64,000 nucleotides of DNA, taken from Enterococcus lacertideformus (lineage in GTDB: Bacteria > Bacillota > Bacilli > Lactobacillales > Enterococcaceae). The first letter of the stretch is position 1; the number at the start of each line of letters is the position of its first letter. The notes beneath the pieces were generated by a model. The model searched no databases and had not been told where the DNA came from. It saw only the letters and a list, made by a program, of their open reading frames with translations. The DNA lies in NCBI GenBank assembly GCA_015680865.1, contig JADAKE010000010.1, positions 116,704-180,703 of the forward strand, in the 5' to 3' direction. Shown piece after piece: positions 7,565-17,237 of this stretch. A program made the translations under genes and the position numbers.

Positions 7565-9048
7565 GTGTTACAAGAAATCAGTATTACTAATTTTGCGATT
7601 ATTCCTGAATTTCATTTGTCTTTCCATAAAGGAATGACGGCGCTCACTGGGGAGACGGGTGCAGGAAAATCGATTATTATTGATGCTCTTGGATTGTTAG
7701 CTGGTGGGAGAGGCTCAAGTGATTATATTCGGCAAGGAGCTAATAAAAGTATCTTAGAAAGGCTTTTTGAATGGCCAAGGCAAGAAGGATTTTCTGAACT
7801 GATGGAAGAATTAGGGATCGAGTCAGATGAAGACAATTTGATTGTTCGTCGCGACATGGCTTTGTCGGGAAAGAATGTGTGCCGAGTTAATGGACATATC
7901 GTCACATTAGCGAATCTTAGACGAATAGGAAGTTACTTAGTTGATATTCAAGGCCAAAACGAACATCAAGAACTTTTACAATCAGAAGCGCATCTTACCT
8001 TGTTAGATCGTTTTGGTGATACGTATTTTCAGAAGAAAAAAAAAAGTACGAAAAATCCAGCAAAATGAAAAATCTTATGTTCAAAGAATTGATATGCTCC
8101 ATTTTCAACAAGAAGAAATTGCTGCTGCTGAATTACAGCTGGGGGAAGAAGAGCGGTTAACAGAAGAACGTGAAAAATTAAGTAACTACCAAAAGATAGT
8201 AGATAGTTTTGCCAGTGGCTATAGTGCATTAAGTAGTGGCGAACCAAGTAGTCTAGATCGTGTTGGTTTAGCTGTTTCTGAATTACAAAGTATTGCTCAT
8301 TTAGATAGTGAATATGAGGCGGTTTTTGAAAATGTTCAAAGTGCCTATTATTTATTACAAGATGCCATTGGTGATATGAGCCGTCAAATTGATTTACTAG
8401 AGTTAGATGAAAATCGCCTAGACTGATAAAGAAATGATACTTCAACAACAAGCTTTGGAATTACATGAGACACGCAAAAAAATAGCTAAAGAATTAGAAA
8501 AATCGATTTTAAATGAACTCAAAAGTCTCTACATGGAAAATACTGAATTTGAAGTACGCTTTTTTACCAAGCAAACAGGGCTCTTAGATGCCAATGGATT
8601 TGATCAAGTGGAATTTTACATAACCACAAATCCTGGAGAACCATTAAAACCACTAGTAAAAGTTGCTTCTGGTGGAGAGCTATCCCGTATGTTACTTGCG
8701 CTAAAAACAATTTTCTCTTCAGAACAAGGTGTGACGAGTATTATATTTGATGAAGTAGATACAGGAGTTAGCGGAAGGGTTGCACAAGCCATTGCTGACA
8801 AGATTGCTCAGATTTCACATCATTCACAAGTATTATGTATTACTCATCTGCCACAAGTCGCGGCAGTAGCAAATTACCAATATTATATAAAAAAAACGAT
8901 CATTGACGGACGGACACAAACTTCTGTCACAGAGCTAACGCCGATTCAAAGAGAAACGGAGATTGCGCGCATGTTGGCAGGGAGCGAGATCACACCACTA
9001 ACAGTCGAACATGCCAAAGAATTACTACGATTAGCAAATAAGAAATAA
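7565..9048 (+). pseudogene. recN: recN, DNA repair ATPase, frameshifted and internally deleted
   Basis: Three pieces in three frames add up to RecN, an SMC-like ATPase that acts at double-strand breaks. Piece one (GTG at 7565, after GAGGAGTG) has the Walker A TGETGAGKS and stops at 8068 after a run of ten A at 8036-8045. Piece two continues the protein in another frame (KIQQNEKSYVQRIDMLHFQQ) to LELDENRLD and a stop near 8424. Piece three resumes at about 8426 (DKEMILQQQALELHE) and contains the ABC signature VASGGELSRM and Walker B SIIFDEVDTGVSG. About 55-60 residues of the central coiled-coil/hinge part are missing between pieces two and three, judged against the usual length of about 555. 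So there is both an indel and a deletion that is not a multiple of three; the gene cannot make normal RecN. Confidence 0.85.
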
Positions 9049-9088
9049 ATCGATACCTTGAACAATCCTATGGTTGTTTATCAATTTT

Positions 9089-9205
9089 TTACATAACGCT
9101 CATGACGGCCGTCAAGATGACTGAACCAATTGTTAAGATTAACATGGTCCAAACAACGAATTTAGTGATTTTCGAAAAAGTACTTGTTTGTTTATTGTCG
9201 TGCAT
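9089..9205 (-). CDS. DUF4044 family single-pass membrane protein
   Basis: A 38-residue protein, MHDNKQTSTFSKITKFVVWT then one transmembrane helix ending at VMSVM. This matches the short DUF4044 proteins found near DUF3397 and mraZ in Lactobacillales. I chose the ATG at 9205 because AGAGGT lies about 8 bases upstream; the longer in-frame extension has no support. Function is unknown. It is on the opposite strand to its neighbours and downstream of the broken corA gene. Confidence 0.7.
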   Translation of the reverse strand: MHDNKQTSTFSKITKFVVWTMLILTIGSVILTAVMSVM

Positions 9206-9274
9206 AATTTTTACCTCTAAAATTTTATTTGTCTTTAGTTTACCTCCTTTTGCTTTTGTTAACAAGAGGGTCAC

Positions 9275-10098
9275 CTACAGAAACTTCCCCTTTTTTAAAT
9301 AATAAGCAGTAAAGACACTAATGAAAATCATGAGGATACTTAGCCATAGAAAGGCATCATCCCTACCAGCAATAGGAAGTTTGATATTCATGCCGTAAAG
9401 GCTACCGATAATTGTAGGGATGGTTAAGATGATGGTTAAAGAAGTTAAAATTTTCATAATATTATTGAGATTATTAGAAATAATTGCTGAAAAAGTTTGA
9501 TTCATCTGTTCTACCAGTTTCAATTGGATACGAGCAGTGGTAAGAGATTGCTCTGTTTCAATAACGACATCGTGCAAGTGGTTCTTTAACGCATGGTTTT
9601 CTTGGATCGTTTTATTCTTTACTAAAGTTTTTAAAGTAGCTAAGTTAGCAGTCGTAGCTTCTTTGAAGTAAACTAAGCTTTTTTGAATATCCACGATTTG
9701 GTACAATTGGCTATTTTCCGTGGATACTCGCAATTGCTTTTCTAATACGTCACATTGTGATTGTAAAGTATTTAAATAAGTATTGTACGAAAAAGTGATC
9801 TGCCAAAGTAACTGCATAAAAATGTTTAAGTTGACTGAGAGATCATTTTCAGAAAAAGTTTGATTAAATACTTTTTTTAAAAAGAGTGGTTCATGGTTAG
9901 TAATTGTGATAAGCTTTTTTTTAGGTGTCACAATGATTGAAAAATAGAAGTGATATAATCTGACGGGATTTGAAATTCATGGGTAATTTTTTGAATTTCT
10001 TCTTCGTCAGGTTGCTCTACGCAGTACCAAACCGTGTCAGCTGTTTCTTTTTGTGTATTGATCAGATGCTGATTTTCTATCGAAAAATACTTGATCAT
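9275..10098 (-). pseudogene. corA: CorA-family magnesium/divalent cation transporter, disrupted
   Basis: Read on the minus strand, a good ribosome site (AGGAGG at 10105-10110) precedes an ATG at 10098 and 56 codons of CorA N-terminal domain (MIKYFSIENQHLINTQ..., ending ITSIFQSL) before a TGA at 9928-9930. The protein resumes in another frame at that point (SIIVTPKKKLITITNHEP) and continues to a helical stalk, two C-terminal transmembrane segments and the selectivity motif YGMN. Together the pieces give about 275 residues against the usual 310-320, so roughly 40 residues are lost at the junction together with the reading frame. A GTG at 9931 could start a 218-residue C-terminal product but would lack the cytoplasmic domain. 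Confidence 0.75.
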
Positions 10099-10130
10099 AT
10101 TGATACCTCCTAAATTCTTTTGTTTCTTCT

Positions 10131-10136
10131 ATTATA
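10131..10136 (-). promoter_or_regulatory. Probable -10 element for the corA remnant
   Basis: On the minus strand this reads TATAAT, 33 bases before the corA start codon. No clear -35 is seen. The rest of the 225-base gap between corA and the DUF3397 gene shows no other gene. Confidence 0.4.
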
Positions 10137-10325
10137 GCGAATATTAGAATAGAACACAGCGAAAGGCTTTGGCTATGTTTATTCAATAAAGAGGTAGAAA
10201 CGAATGAAAGATTTCCGATCATAAGGGTAGCGAAGGCCAAATCTTTATAAATTTAAAATAAATGAAATAGTTGTGTAAAATATGTAAGGTATACTTGAAA
10301 CAATTATAAAAAGGAGTTTTGTCAG

Positions 10326-10694
10326 ATGGGCACTTTTACGCCACTTGTTTTATTTTGGTATGTATTTCCAGCCATCGTATTGTTTGGTTGTAATTTTTTA
10401 GTTAGATTGTTTTCGCTGGATCGTCGATTTAAAATTAAGGCACCGGATCTTGCGGTTCCTTTTTTATGGGGTGGAATGCATGCTTTATCACGCAGTTCAA
10501 CGATGGTCTCTTTCTTGCCTTTTTTCATGATTTCCCTTTTATTGATGGCAATCTGTATTGCAGTGTTCCAAGCGTATTACTATGATGAAATTATCTATTC
10601 TCGTTATTTGAAAATGACGTGGCGCTTAGCTTTTCTACTAACAAGTGCATTTTATTTCATATTGATTGTGTTGAATATCTTTGCCTATCTTTAA
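10326..10694 (+). CDS. DUF3397 family membrane protein
   Basis: A 122-residue integral membrane protein with about four hydrophobic helices (LVLFWYVFPAIVLFG, MVSFLPFFMISLLLMA, LAFLLTSAFYFILIV). The segment KIKAPDLAVPFLWGGMHALS is typical of DUF3397 proteins, which in Lactobacillales lie directly upstream of mraZ. AAAAGGAG precedes the ATG by 8 bases. A long palindrome follows, so it is probably transcribed separately from the dcw operon. Function is unknown. Confidence 0.75.
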   Translation: MGTFTPLVLFWYVFPAIVLFGCNFLVRLFSLDRRFKIKAPDLAVPFLWGGMHALSRSSTMVSFLPFFMISLLLMAICIAVFQAYYYDEIIYSRYLKMTWRLAFLLTSAFYFILIVLNIFAYL

Positions 10695-10707
10695 TTAAAA
10701 AGCATCC

Positions 10708-10745
10708 AAGCTGTAAAAAGACTTTTAAAAGTCTTTTTACAGCTT
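10708..10745. terminator. Perfect 19+19 palindrome before mraZ, probable terminator
   Basis: AAGCTGTAAAAAGACTTTT is followed immediately by its exact reverse complement. There is no long T-run right after it, but the right arm itself is T-rich. It separates the DUF3397 gene from the mraZ control region. Confidence 0.65.
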
Positions 10746-10800
10746 GATTCTTAAAAAATTTTTATTAATCAAAAAGTTATTCTAGGATTTTCTATAAAAG

Positions 10801-10830
10801 GTGGTAGAAAGTGGGGGATTGTGGTAGACT
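10801..10830 (+). promoter_or_regulatory. MraZ operator: three 10-bp direct repeats
   Basis: The repeats are GTGGTAGAAA, GTGGGGGATT and GTGGTAGACT, in exact 10-base register. Tandem GTGG repeats upstream of mraZ are the known type of binding site for MraZ, which autoregulates the dcw operon. The block begins 64 bases before the mraZ start, and the last repeat contains a possible -10 hexamer (TAGACT). Confidence 0.75.
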
Positions 10831-10864
10831 AATTTTAGTTAATGGAGAAACGGGGGTAATTTCA

Positions 10865-11296
10865 ATGTTCATGGGCGAATATCGGCATAATATTGATGCA
10901 AAAGGCCGTATGATCATACCTTCGAAACTTCGGGCAGAATTAGGAGAACAATTCGTGATGACTCGTGGATTAGATGGCTGTCTTTTTGGTTATCCAATGA
11001 GTGAGTGGACGAATTTAGAAACGAAACTGAACGAGATGCCTTTAGCTAAAAAAGATGCTCGAACTTTTGTGCGTTTTTTTTACTCGGCAGCCACTGAATG
11101 TGAATTAGATAAACAAGGACGAATCAATATACCCAGTACATTAAGAGAGTATGCGGCTTTGTCAAAAGAATGTGTCGTTATCGGTGTTTCAAACCGAATC
11201 GAAATTTGGGATGAAACACGTTGGCAAGAATTCTCGGAAGTAGCAGCAGAAAATTTTGATGAAATTGCTGAAAGCATGATTGACTTTGGACTATAA
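10865..11296 (+). CDS. mraZ: Transcriptional regulator MraZ
   Basis: A 143-residue MraZ, a ring-forming DNA-binding protein with two AbrB-like repeats. Both DxxxR-containing loops are present: [15 protein letters not shown] near the start and [18 protein letters not shown] in the second repeat. I chose the ATG at 10865 because GGGGGTA lies 7-12 bases upstream and [11 protein letters not shown] is the family start; the longer in-frame extension runs through the operator. It is the first gene of the dcw cluster and likely controls its own promoter through the repeats at 10801-10830. Confidence 0.95.
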   Translation: MFMGEYRHNIDAKGRMIIPSKLRAELGEQFVMTRGLDGCLFGYPMSEWTNLETKLNEMPLAKKDARTFVRFFYSAATECELDKQGRINIPSTLREYAALSKECVVIGVSNRIEIWDETRWQEFSEVAAENFDEIAESMIDFGL

Positions 11297-11317
11297 GAAA
11301 TAGGAAGAGGCTGACTA

Positions 11318-12277
11318 ATGACTGAAATATTTCAACACTATACAGTCATGTTGAAAGAAACGGTAGATGGATTGAACATCAGACCCGATGGTATTTATGT
11401 AGACTGTACACTAGGTGGCGCCGGACATAGCGAATATTTATTGAGCCAGTTAAATTCAAATGGGCATCTCTATGCATTTGATCAAGACCAAAAAGCAATT
11501 GATCATGCAAAAATACGGTTAGCCCGATATGTTGAAAAAGGCATGGTTACTTTTATCAAAGCAAATTTTCGAGAGCTAGAAGAAAAGGTAAAAGAACATG
11601 TTTCTCAAGTAGATGGCATTTTATATGATTTAGGAGTGTCTTCTCCACAATTGGATGAAGCCAAAAGAGGTTTTAGTTATCATAAAAACGCACCTTTAGA
11701 TATGCGAATGGATCAAACGGCGCCTCTGTCAGCCTATCATGTGATCAATGAATATCCCTACAATGAATTGGTAAAAATTTTCTTTCGTTATGGCGAAGAA
11801 AAATTCTCAAAGCAAATCGCACGCGAAATCGAACGAGTGCGAAAAATTCATACGATTGAAACAACAGGAGAATTAGTTGATATTATCAAAGACGTGATTC
11901 CAGCGCCAGCTAGAAGAAAAGGTGGGCATCCAGCCAAACGAATTTTCCAAGCGGTACGAATTGCAGTGAATGATGAACTAGGAGCAGAAGAAGCTTCATT
12001 AGAACAAGCGATTCGTCTTTTAAAAATCAATGGACGAATCAGTGTGATCACCTTCCATTCTTTAGAAGATCGTATTGTGAAAAATATGTTCAAAGAATAT
12101 AGTACTGTTCAAGATCTACCCCCAGGGCTTACTGTGATTCCAGAAGAATTTCAACCAGAGCTAAAAGTAATCAATAGAAAGCCAATCCTTCCATCTGAAA
12201 AAGAATTAACTGAAAATAATCGATCACGTAGTGCAAAATTACGGATTGCTGAAAAAATACGAGTGAAAGAGGAGTAG
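11318..12277 (+). CDS. rsmH: 16S rRNA (cytosine(1402)-N(4))-methyltransferase RsmH
   Basis: A 319-residue SAM-dependent enzyme (MraW) that methylates C1402 in the ribosomal P site. The SAM-binding segment is [19 protein letters not shown], followed by [10 protein letters not shown]. Later family blocks are [35 protein letters not shown] and [12 protein letters not shown]. The length is normal. It follows mraZ by 21 bases with an AGGAAGAGG ribosome site, in the conserved dcw order. Confidence 0.97.
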   Translation: MTEIFQHYTVMLKETVDGLNIRPDGIYVDCTLGGAGHSEYLLSQLNSNGHLYAFDQDQKAIDHAKIRLARYVEKGMVTFIKANFRELEEKVKEHVSQVDGILYDLGVSSPQLDEAKRGFSYHKNAPLDMRMDQTAPLSAYHVINEYPYNELVKIFFRYGEEKFSKQIAREIERVRKIHTIETTGELVDIIKDVIPAPARRKGGHPAKRIFQAVRIAVNDELGAEEASLEQAIRLLKINGRISVITFHSLEDRIVKNMFKEYSTVQDLPPGLTVIPEEFQPELKVINRKPILPSEKELTENNRSRSAKLRIAEKIRVKEE

Positions 12278-12281
12278 CGTA

Positions 12282-12677
12282 ATGGCAGAATTAAAAAAAG
12301 CACAAGAATATCCATACGATTTACCTGAATTGGTTGATCAACCTGAACAACAATTGCCAGAGCCAAATCAAGAGAGCTTTCTTCCTCAATCACCAGCCAA
12401 AGGCTTAAAGCATATTTCTAATTTAGAAAAAATAGCTGTGGTAAGTATTATTCTTTCCGTGATTTCATTATGTGTCCTAACGGTTATGTTACGTACGAAT
12501 ATCAGTGGTGTAGAAAAAACGATCACAACGATTCAAACCGAAATCAATGAAAAAACAAAAGATAAAACAAGTTTGGTACAAGAAAAAAATGAATTATCAC
12601 GTACTGAACGTATCAAAAAAATCGCAGAAGAAAAAGGGTTGTCAATTGATGACGACAATTTAAGGAAAGTGAAGTAA
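12282..12677 (+). CDS. ftsL: Cell division protein FtsL
   Basis: A 131-residue bitopic membrane protein: a cytoplasmic region of about 55 residues, one transmembrane helix (IAVVSIILSVISLCVLTVML) and an extracytoplasmic coiled coil rich in Lys/Glu (VEKTITTIQTEINEKTKDKT). FtsL forms the FtsL-DivIC-DivIB subcomplex that regulates septal wall synthesis. AGAGGAG overlaps the rsmH end. It abuts the following PBP gene with no gap. Confidence 0.9.
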   Translation: MAELKKAQEYPYDLPELVDQPEQQLPEPNQESFLPQSPAKGLKHISNLEKIAVVSIILSVISLCVLTVMLRTNISGVEKTITTIQTEINEKTKDKTSLVQEKNELSRTERIKKIAEEKGLSIDDDNLRKVK

Positions 12678-14867
12678 ATGAGTCTTAAAAATAAATTCCG
12701 GCGGTTTATGGAAAAGAAAAATCTAAATCCGATGAACAATCGCAAAAAAGTAGGTATCATTTTATTTGCTACGAGTATTGGATTGTTCTTTTTATTTGCC
12801 GTGCGTTTTTCATATATCGTCATTGGAGGACATGTTGCGGGCACCTCTTTAGCAGAAAAAACAGAACAACTTTATAAAGGCAGTGAAGTGGTAAAAGCAA
12901 GACGTGGAAAGATTTATGATCGTAATGGCGTTGCTCTAGCAGAAGATTCAACATCTTATTCAATCAAAGCGATTCTTTCAAAAACATATACATCTGGCAA
13001 AAAGAATTTGTATGCAGAAGAAAAAAACTTTGATAAGATTGCTGAAATTTTAAATAAAAATCTCTCCATTGAAAAGAATGAAGCTTTAAAAATTTTAGAA
13101 GATGGGAAAAAGAATGATTTATACCAAGTAGAGTTTGGCAGTTACGGAAAAAATATCAGTCAAGAAACTAAACTAAAGATTGAATCTGATATGAAACAAG
13201 CAGGTGTCGTTGGACTGTATTTTGAAAATCATTCAGTACGCATGTATCCTAATGGAGTATTTTCTTCACATTTTATCGGTTATGCTGTCCCAGATAAAGA
13301 TGAAAATGGCTTAGTTGGAAAACTTGGTTTAGAAGCTGCTTACAATGATATTTTGAGTGGTAAGGATGGCAAGATCATCTATCAAAAAGATAACTTTCAA
13401 CGTCCTTTACCGGGAACAGTAGCAGAAGAAGTAAAATCTGTGGATGGCCAAGACATTTATACTACTTTAGACAGTCGTTTACAAAGTTACTTAGAAACTT
13501 TGATGGATCAAGTAAATAAAGAATATCAGCCAGAAGATCTGACAGCTGTTTTAATGAAAGCTAAAACTGGGGAAATCTTAGCAATGGGCCAACGGCCAAC
13601 GTTTAATCCTGAGACCATGGAGGGATTAACTGGCAAGGATGCTGTTTGGCGGAATTTACTAGTTCAAGATAGCTATGAATCTGGATCAACAATAAAAGTA
13701 TTCACGACAGCAGCAGCTATTGAAGAAGGTAAATTCAATGAAAATGAGTCTTATCAATCAGGAAAAATAAAAGTCGCTGATGCCACGATTAATGACCACG
13801 ATTATGGAGCAAAAGGCATACTTACGATGAGACAAGCTCTTTCATGGTCAAGTAATGTTGGGATGGTGATGTTAGAACAGCGAATGGGCGGTACATGGTA
13901 TAACTATCTACAAAAATTAGGGTTTGGTCAAAATACTCATTCAGGTTTAGACGATGAAGTAACGGGAGCATTAACGGAAAACATCGTTGACCGAGCAATG
14001 AGTGCATATGGACAAGCGATCGGTGTAACGAATTTTCAAATGATGAAAGCTTTCACCTCGATTGCCAATAATGGGACGATGATCCAACCACGTTATATAA
14101 GCAAGGTTGTTGATTCTTCATCTGGCGAAGAACGTACGACTCAAACAGAAGTATTGGGTCAGCCTTTTTCAAAAGAAACAACAGAGAAAGTGCGCGAATA
14201 CATGCGTGATGTTGTTGAAAGTGAAAATTATGGTAGTGCTTATGGGGTTTATAGTGTACCTGGATACAATGTATCAGCGAAAACTGGTACAGCACAGATT
14301 GCGTCTGATAAAGGAGGATATCAAACGGGAGATACTGCTTACTTGTATTCAATCGTTGAAATGGTTCCTTCTGAAAACCCAGATTATATTTTATATCTTA
14401 CGATGAAACATCCAAAAACGTATGATCGGACAGCGTTAGCGAAAATAGCTAATCCATTGATGAAACGTGCAATGGACTTCAAAGAAAGCGAAACAGATCG
14501 TGCAGCAGAAGAAAAAACAGAAAAAGTTACTGTAGCAGATTACCGTAATTTAAATACCGATGTTGCCGCAGCAGATGCGCAAAAAAGTTGTTTACAGCCC
14601 ATCGTGATTGGTGATGGTGAAAAAGTTAAAAAACAATCTACAGCAAATGGCGATCATTTGATTTCTGGTGAAAAAATCATTTTATACGCTGGCGGTGAGA
14701 AATTAATGCCAGATGTTACTGATTGGTCTAAAGCCGATATAATGAAGTTAGGGAAAATTTTAGGTATTGAAGTCACTTTCCACGGGGATGGTTACTGTAA
14801 AGAACAAAGTTTAGCACCTTATGAAAAAATTACCGAAGATAAATTAAGCTTTACCTTAGAAGAATAA
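12678..14867 (+). CDS. ftsI: Septal class B penicillin-binding protein (FtsI/PBP2x type) with PASTA domains
   Basis: A 729-residue transpeptidase for septal peptidoglycan. A short cytoplasmic N-terminus and one transmembrane helix (about residues 25-50) precede the dimerisation domain (ARRGKIYDRNGVALAEDS). The catalytic motifs are S337-T-I-K340, S391-S-N393 and K535-T-G-T. The last 120 residues form two PASTA-like units (VTVADYRNLNTD and LMPDVTDWSKADIMK). In enterococci this dcw-encoded protein is often called PbpC or PBP2x-like. The start directly follows the ftsL stop. Confidence 0.93.
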   Translation: MSLKNKFRRFMEKKNLNPMNNRKKVGIILFATSIGLFFLFAVRFSYIVIGGHVAGTSLAEKTEQLYKGSEVVKARRGKIYDRNGVALAEDSTSYSIKAILSKTYTSGKKNLYAEEKNFDKIAEILNKNLSIEKNEALKILEDGKKNDLYQVEFGSYGKNISQETKLKIESDMKQAGVVGLYFENHSVRMYPNGVFSSHFIGYAVPDKDENGLVGKLGLEAAYNDILSGKDGKIIYQKDNFQRPLPGTVAEEVKSVDGQDIYTTLDSRLQSYLETLMDQVNKEYQPEDLTAVLMKAKTGEILAMGQRPTFNPETMEGLTGKDAVWRNLLVQDSYESGSTIKVFTTAAAIEEGKFNENESYQSGKIKVADATINDHDYGAKGILTMRQALSWSSNVGMVMLEQRMGGTWYNYLQKLGFGQNTHSGLDDEVTGALTENIVDRAMSAYGQAIGVTNFQMMKAFTSIANNGTMIQPRYISKVVDSSSGEERTTQTEVLGQPFSKETTEKVREYMRDVVESENYGSAYGVYSVPGYNVSAKTGTAQIASDKGGYQTGDTAYLYSIVEMVPSENPDYILYLTMKHPKTYDRTALAKIANPLMKRAMDFKESETDRAAEEKTEKVTVADYRNLNTDVAAADAQKSCLQPIVIGDGEKVKKQSTANGDHLISGEKIILYAGGEKLMPDVTDWSKADIMKLGKILGIEVTFHGDGYCKEQSLAPYEKITEDKLSFTLEE

Positions 14868-14893
14868 GTATAGAATTGGGAGAGAAAAAGAGC

Positions 14894-15835
14894 ATGGAGT
14901 GGACACAAGCATTGATTCCTATCGTTAGTAGTTGTGCAATGACTATTGCATTGATGCCACTATTTATTGGGTATTTTCAAATGAAAAAACAAGGGCAGGC
15001 GATTCGTGAAGAAGGACCACGATGGCATAATGTCAAAGCCGGAACGCCTACTATGGGTGGGTTGGTATTTTTAATTGCAGCAATATTAACGGGGATTTGG
15101 GTTGGCGCTTGGCAACAACAATTAACGCCTACTCTTTTCATCCTATTATTTGTTTTAGCTTTATATGGAGCTATCGGTTTTTTAGATGACTTTATCAAGA
15201 TTTTTAAAAAACGCAATATGGGATTAACTTCTAAACAAAAATTAGTTGGGCAAATTATTGGTGGGATTATTTTTTACAGCGTCTATCATTTAGAAAGTTC
15301 CCCCGGTAATGTTCTTTTTGGCCTTATTTATGGAGGATTTGCTATTTTTTGGTTAGTTGGCTTTTCAAATGCGGTGAATCTCACAGATGGTATTGATGGT
15401 TTAGTGGCTGGACTAGGAAGTATTTCCTTTATAACTTATGGTATTATTGCTTGGCATCAAAAACAATATGATGTATTGATTATTTGTTTGAGTGTGCTTG
15501 GAGGATTGCTGGGATTTTTTACCTATAACCGAAAACCAGCAAAGATTTTCATGGGGGATGTTGGTTCATTAGCATTAGGTGGATTATTAGCGGCAATTTC
15601 CATCATGCTAAATCAGGAATGGACATTATTGTTGGTCGGTTTAATTTATGTAATAGAAACTGCCAGTGTGATGCTTCAAGTTGCATCTGTTAAATTACGA
15701 GGAAAACGAATTTTCAAAATGTCTCCTATCCATCATCACTTTGAAATGTTTGGCTGGTCGGAGTGGAAAATTGATATTGTTTTTTGGTTAATAAGTATTG
15801 TGACTTCTTTAATAACACTATGGTTTATTTGGTAG
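14894..15835 (+). CDS. mraY: Phospho-N-acetylmuramoyl-pentapeptide transferase
   Basis: A 313-residue polytopic membrane enzyme that transfers phospho-MurNAc-pentapeptide from UDP to undecaprenyl phosphate, making lipid I. Catalytic and substrate motifs are GTPTMGGLVFL, FLDDFIKIFKKRNMGL, NAVNLTDGIDGLVAG and the HHHFEMFGWSE segment. I chose the ATG at 14894 because GGGAGAGA lies 9-16 bases upstream; a TTG at 14876 is in frame but has no ribosome site. It sits between ftsI and murD as usual. Confidence 0.95.
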   Translation: MEWTQALIPIVSSCAMTIALMPLFIGYFQMKKQGQAIREEGPRWHNVKAGTPTMGGLVFLIAAILTGIWVGAWQQQLTPTLFILLFVLALYGAIGFLDDFIKIFKKRNMGLTSKQKLVGQIIGGIIFYSVYHLESSPGNVLFGLIYGGFAIFWLVGFSNAVNLTDGIDGLVAGLGSISFITYGIIAWHQKQYDVLIICLSVLGGLLGFFTYNRKPAKIFMGDVGSLALGGLLAAISIMLNQEWTLLLVGLIYVIETASVMLQVASVKLRGKRIFKMSPIHHHFEMFGWSEWKIDIVFWLISIVTSLITLWFIW

Positions 15836-15848
15836 GAGATGACAAGAA

Positions 15849-17210
15849 ATGAAAAAAATTTCAACGTATGAAAATAAAAAAGTCCTTGTCCTTGGATTAG
15901 CAAAAAGTGGATTTAGTGCGGCCAAATTGTTACATGAATTGGGCGCACTTGTTACTGTTAACGATGGCAAACCCTTTGATGAAAATCCAGAAGCACAAGA
16001 ATTACTCTCAGTGGGAATCAAAGTAATTGCAGGCAATCACCCAATTGAGTTATTGGATGAAGAGTTTTCTTTGGTAGTCAAAAATCCTGGTATACCTTAC
16101 AACCATCCATTTGTTTTAAAAGCACAAGAACTGGATATTCCGGTAATTACGGAAGTGGAGCTAGCTTACGAGGTAGCGGAATGTCCAATTATTGGTATCA
16201 CTGGAACAAATGGTAAAACAACGACTACGACGATGATCGGTTTGTTATTAAATGCAGGTCAGCTATCAGGAACGGCTCGCTTGGCAGGAAATATCGGTTA
16301 TCCAGCGAGTAGTGTGGCACAAGAGGCAACAGCTAATGACAATATCATTATGGAATTATCAAGCTTTCAACTAATGGGGATTACGGAGTTTCATCCTCAT
16401 ATTGCAGTTGTGACCAATATTTATGAAGCTCATCTTGACTATCATAAAACAAGAGAAGAATACGTGAAAGCAAAGTGGCATTTGCAACAGAATATGACAG
16501 CATCTGACTATTTGATCTTGAATTGGAATCAAGAAGAACTGAGAGATTTAAGTAAAAAGACTAAAGCTACGGTGGTACCATTTGCCACTCAGCAAAAATT
16601 AAACAAAGGTGTCTATTCATTCGAAGGCAGTATTTATTATGATCAAGAAAAGATCATGGAGACCTCAGAATTAGGTGTACCCGGTGTCCACAACATTGAA
16701 AATGCGCTAGCAGCGATTTCGGTAGCGAAACTCTATGACATCTCTAACGAAAGAATTAAAGAAACTTTGCATCTTTTTCATGGGGTCCCTCATCGTACAC
16801 AGTACGTCGGTACAGTACAAGACCGAAAATTTTACAATGATTCAAAAGCAACAAACATTTTAGCGACGAAAATGGCGTTAAGTGGCTTTTCGCTAGAAAA
16901 ATTAGTTTTGATTGCTGGAGGGCTTGATCGCGGAAACACATTCGACGAACTAGTTCCTTCTTTAAAAGAGATCAAAGCACTCATTGCTTTTGGTGAAACA
17001 AAAGAAAAATTAGTAGAAGCAGGAAACAAAGCAGGAATTCCCATCATCAAGATAGCTGAAAATGCAGAATCAGCGGTACCGATTGCACTTGACTTGAGTG
17101 ATGCGGGAGATTCGATTTTATTATCACCTGCAAATGCTAGTTGGGATCAATACCCTAATTTTGAAATTATAGGCGAACGCTTTATGGAAACCGTAAGAAA
17201 TCTAAAATAG
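15849..17210 (+). CDS. murD: UDP-N-acetylmuramoylalanine--D-glutamate ligase
   Basis: A 453-residue cytoplasmic Mur ligase that adds D-Glu to UDP-MurNAc-L-Ala with ATP. The N-terminal Rossmann domain starts [15 protein letters not shown], the ATP loop is GTNGKTT at residues 119-125, and the C-terminal domain has [12 protein letters not shown] and LIAGGLDRG. Length is normal for the family. TAGGAGATG precedes the ATG. Fully intact, unlike several genes further along. Confidence 0.97.
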   Translation: MKKISTYENKKVLVLGLAKSGFSAAKLLHELGALVTVNDGKPFDENPEAQELLSVGIKVIAGNHPIELLDEEFSLVVKNPGIPYNHPFVLKAQELDIPVITEVELAYEVAECPIIGITGTNGKTTTTTMIGLLLNAGQLSGTARLAGNIGYPASSVAQEATANDNIIMELSSFQLMGITEFHPHIAVVTNIYEAHLDYHKTREEYVKAKWHLQQNMTASDYLILNWNQEELRDLSKKTKATVVPFATQQKLNKGVYSFEGSIYYDQEKIMETSELGVPGVHNIENALAAISVAKLYDISNERIKETLHLFHGVPHRTQYVGTVQDRKFYNDSKATNILATKMALSGFSLEKLVLIAGGLDRGNTFDELVPSLKEIKALIAFGETKEKLVEAGNKAGIPIIKIAENAESAVPIALDLSDAGDSILLSPANASWDQYPNFEIIGERFMETVRNLK

Positions 17211-17237
17211 AAAAAAACTAGAAACGAGCGATAAGGA

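Noticed and set aside
8029..8451. Long minus-strand frame opposite recN
   Set aside because: It has no ribosome site and lies antisense to clear RecN coding sequence.
9931..9933. Naturally short CorA starting at GTG
   Set aside because: The N-terminal CorA domain with a perfect ribosome site is present immediately upstream in another frame, so disruption is the better reading.
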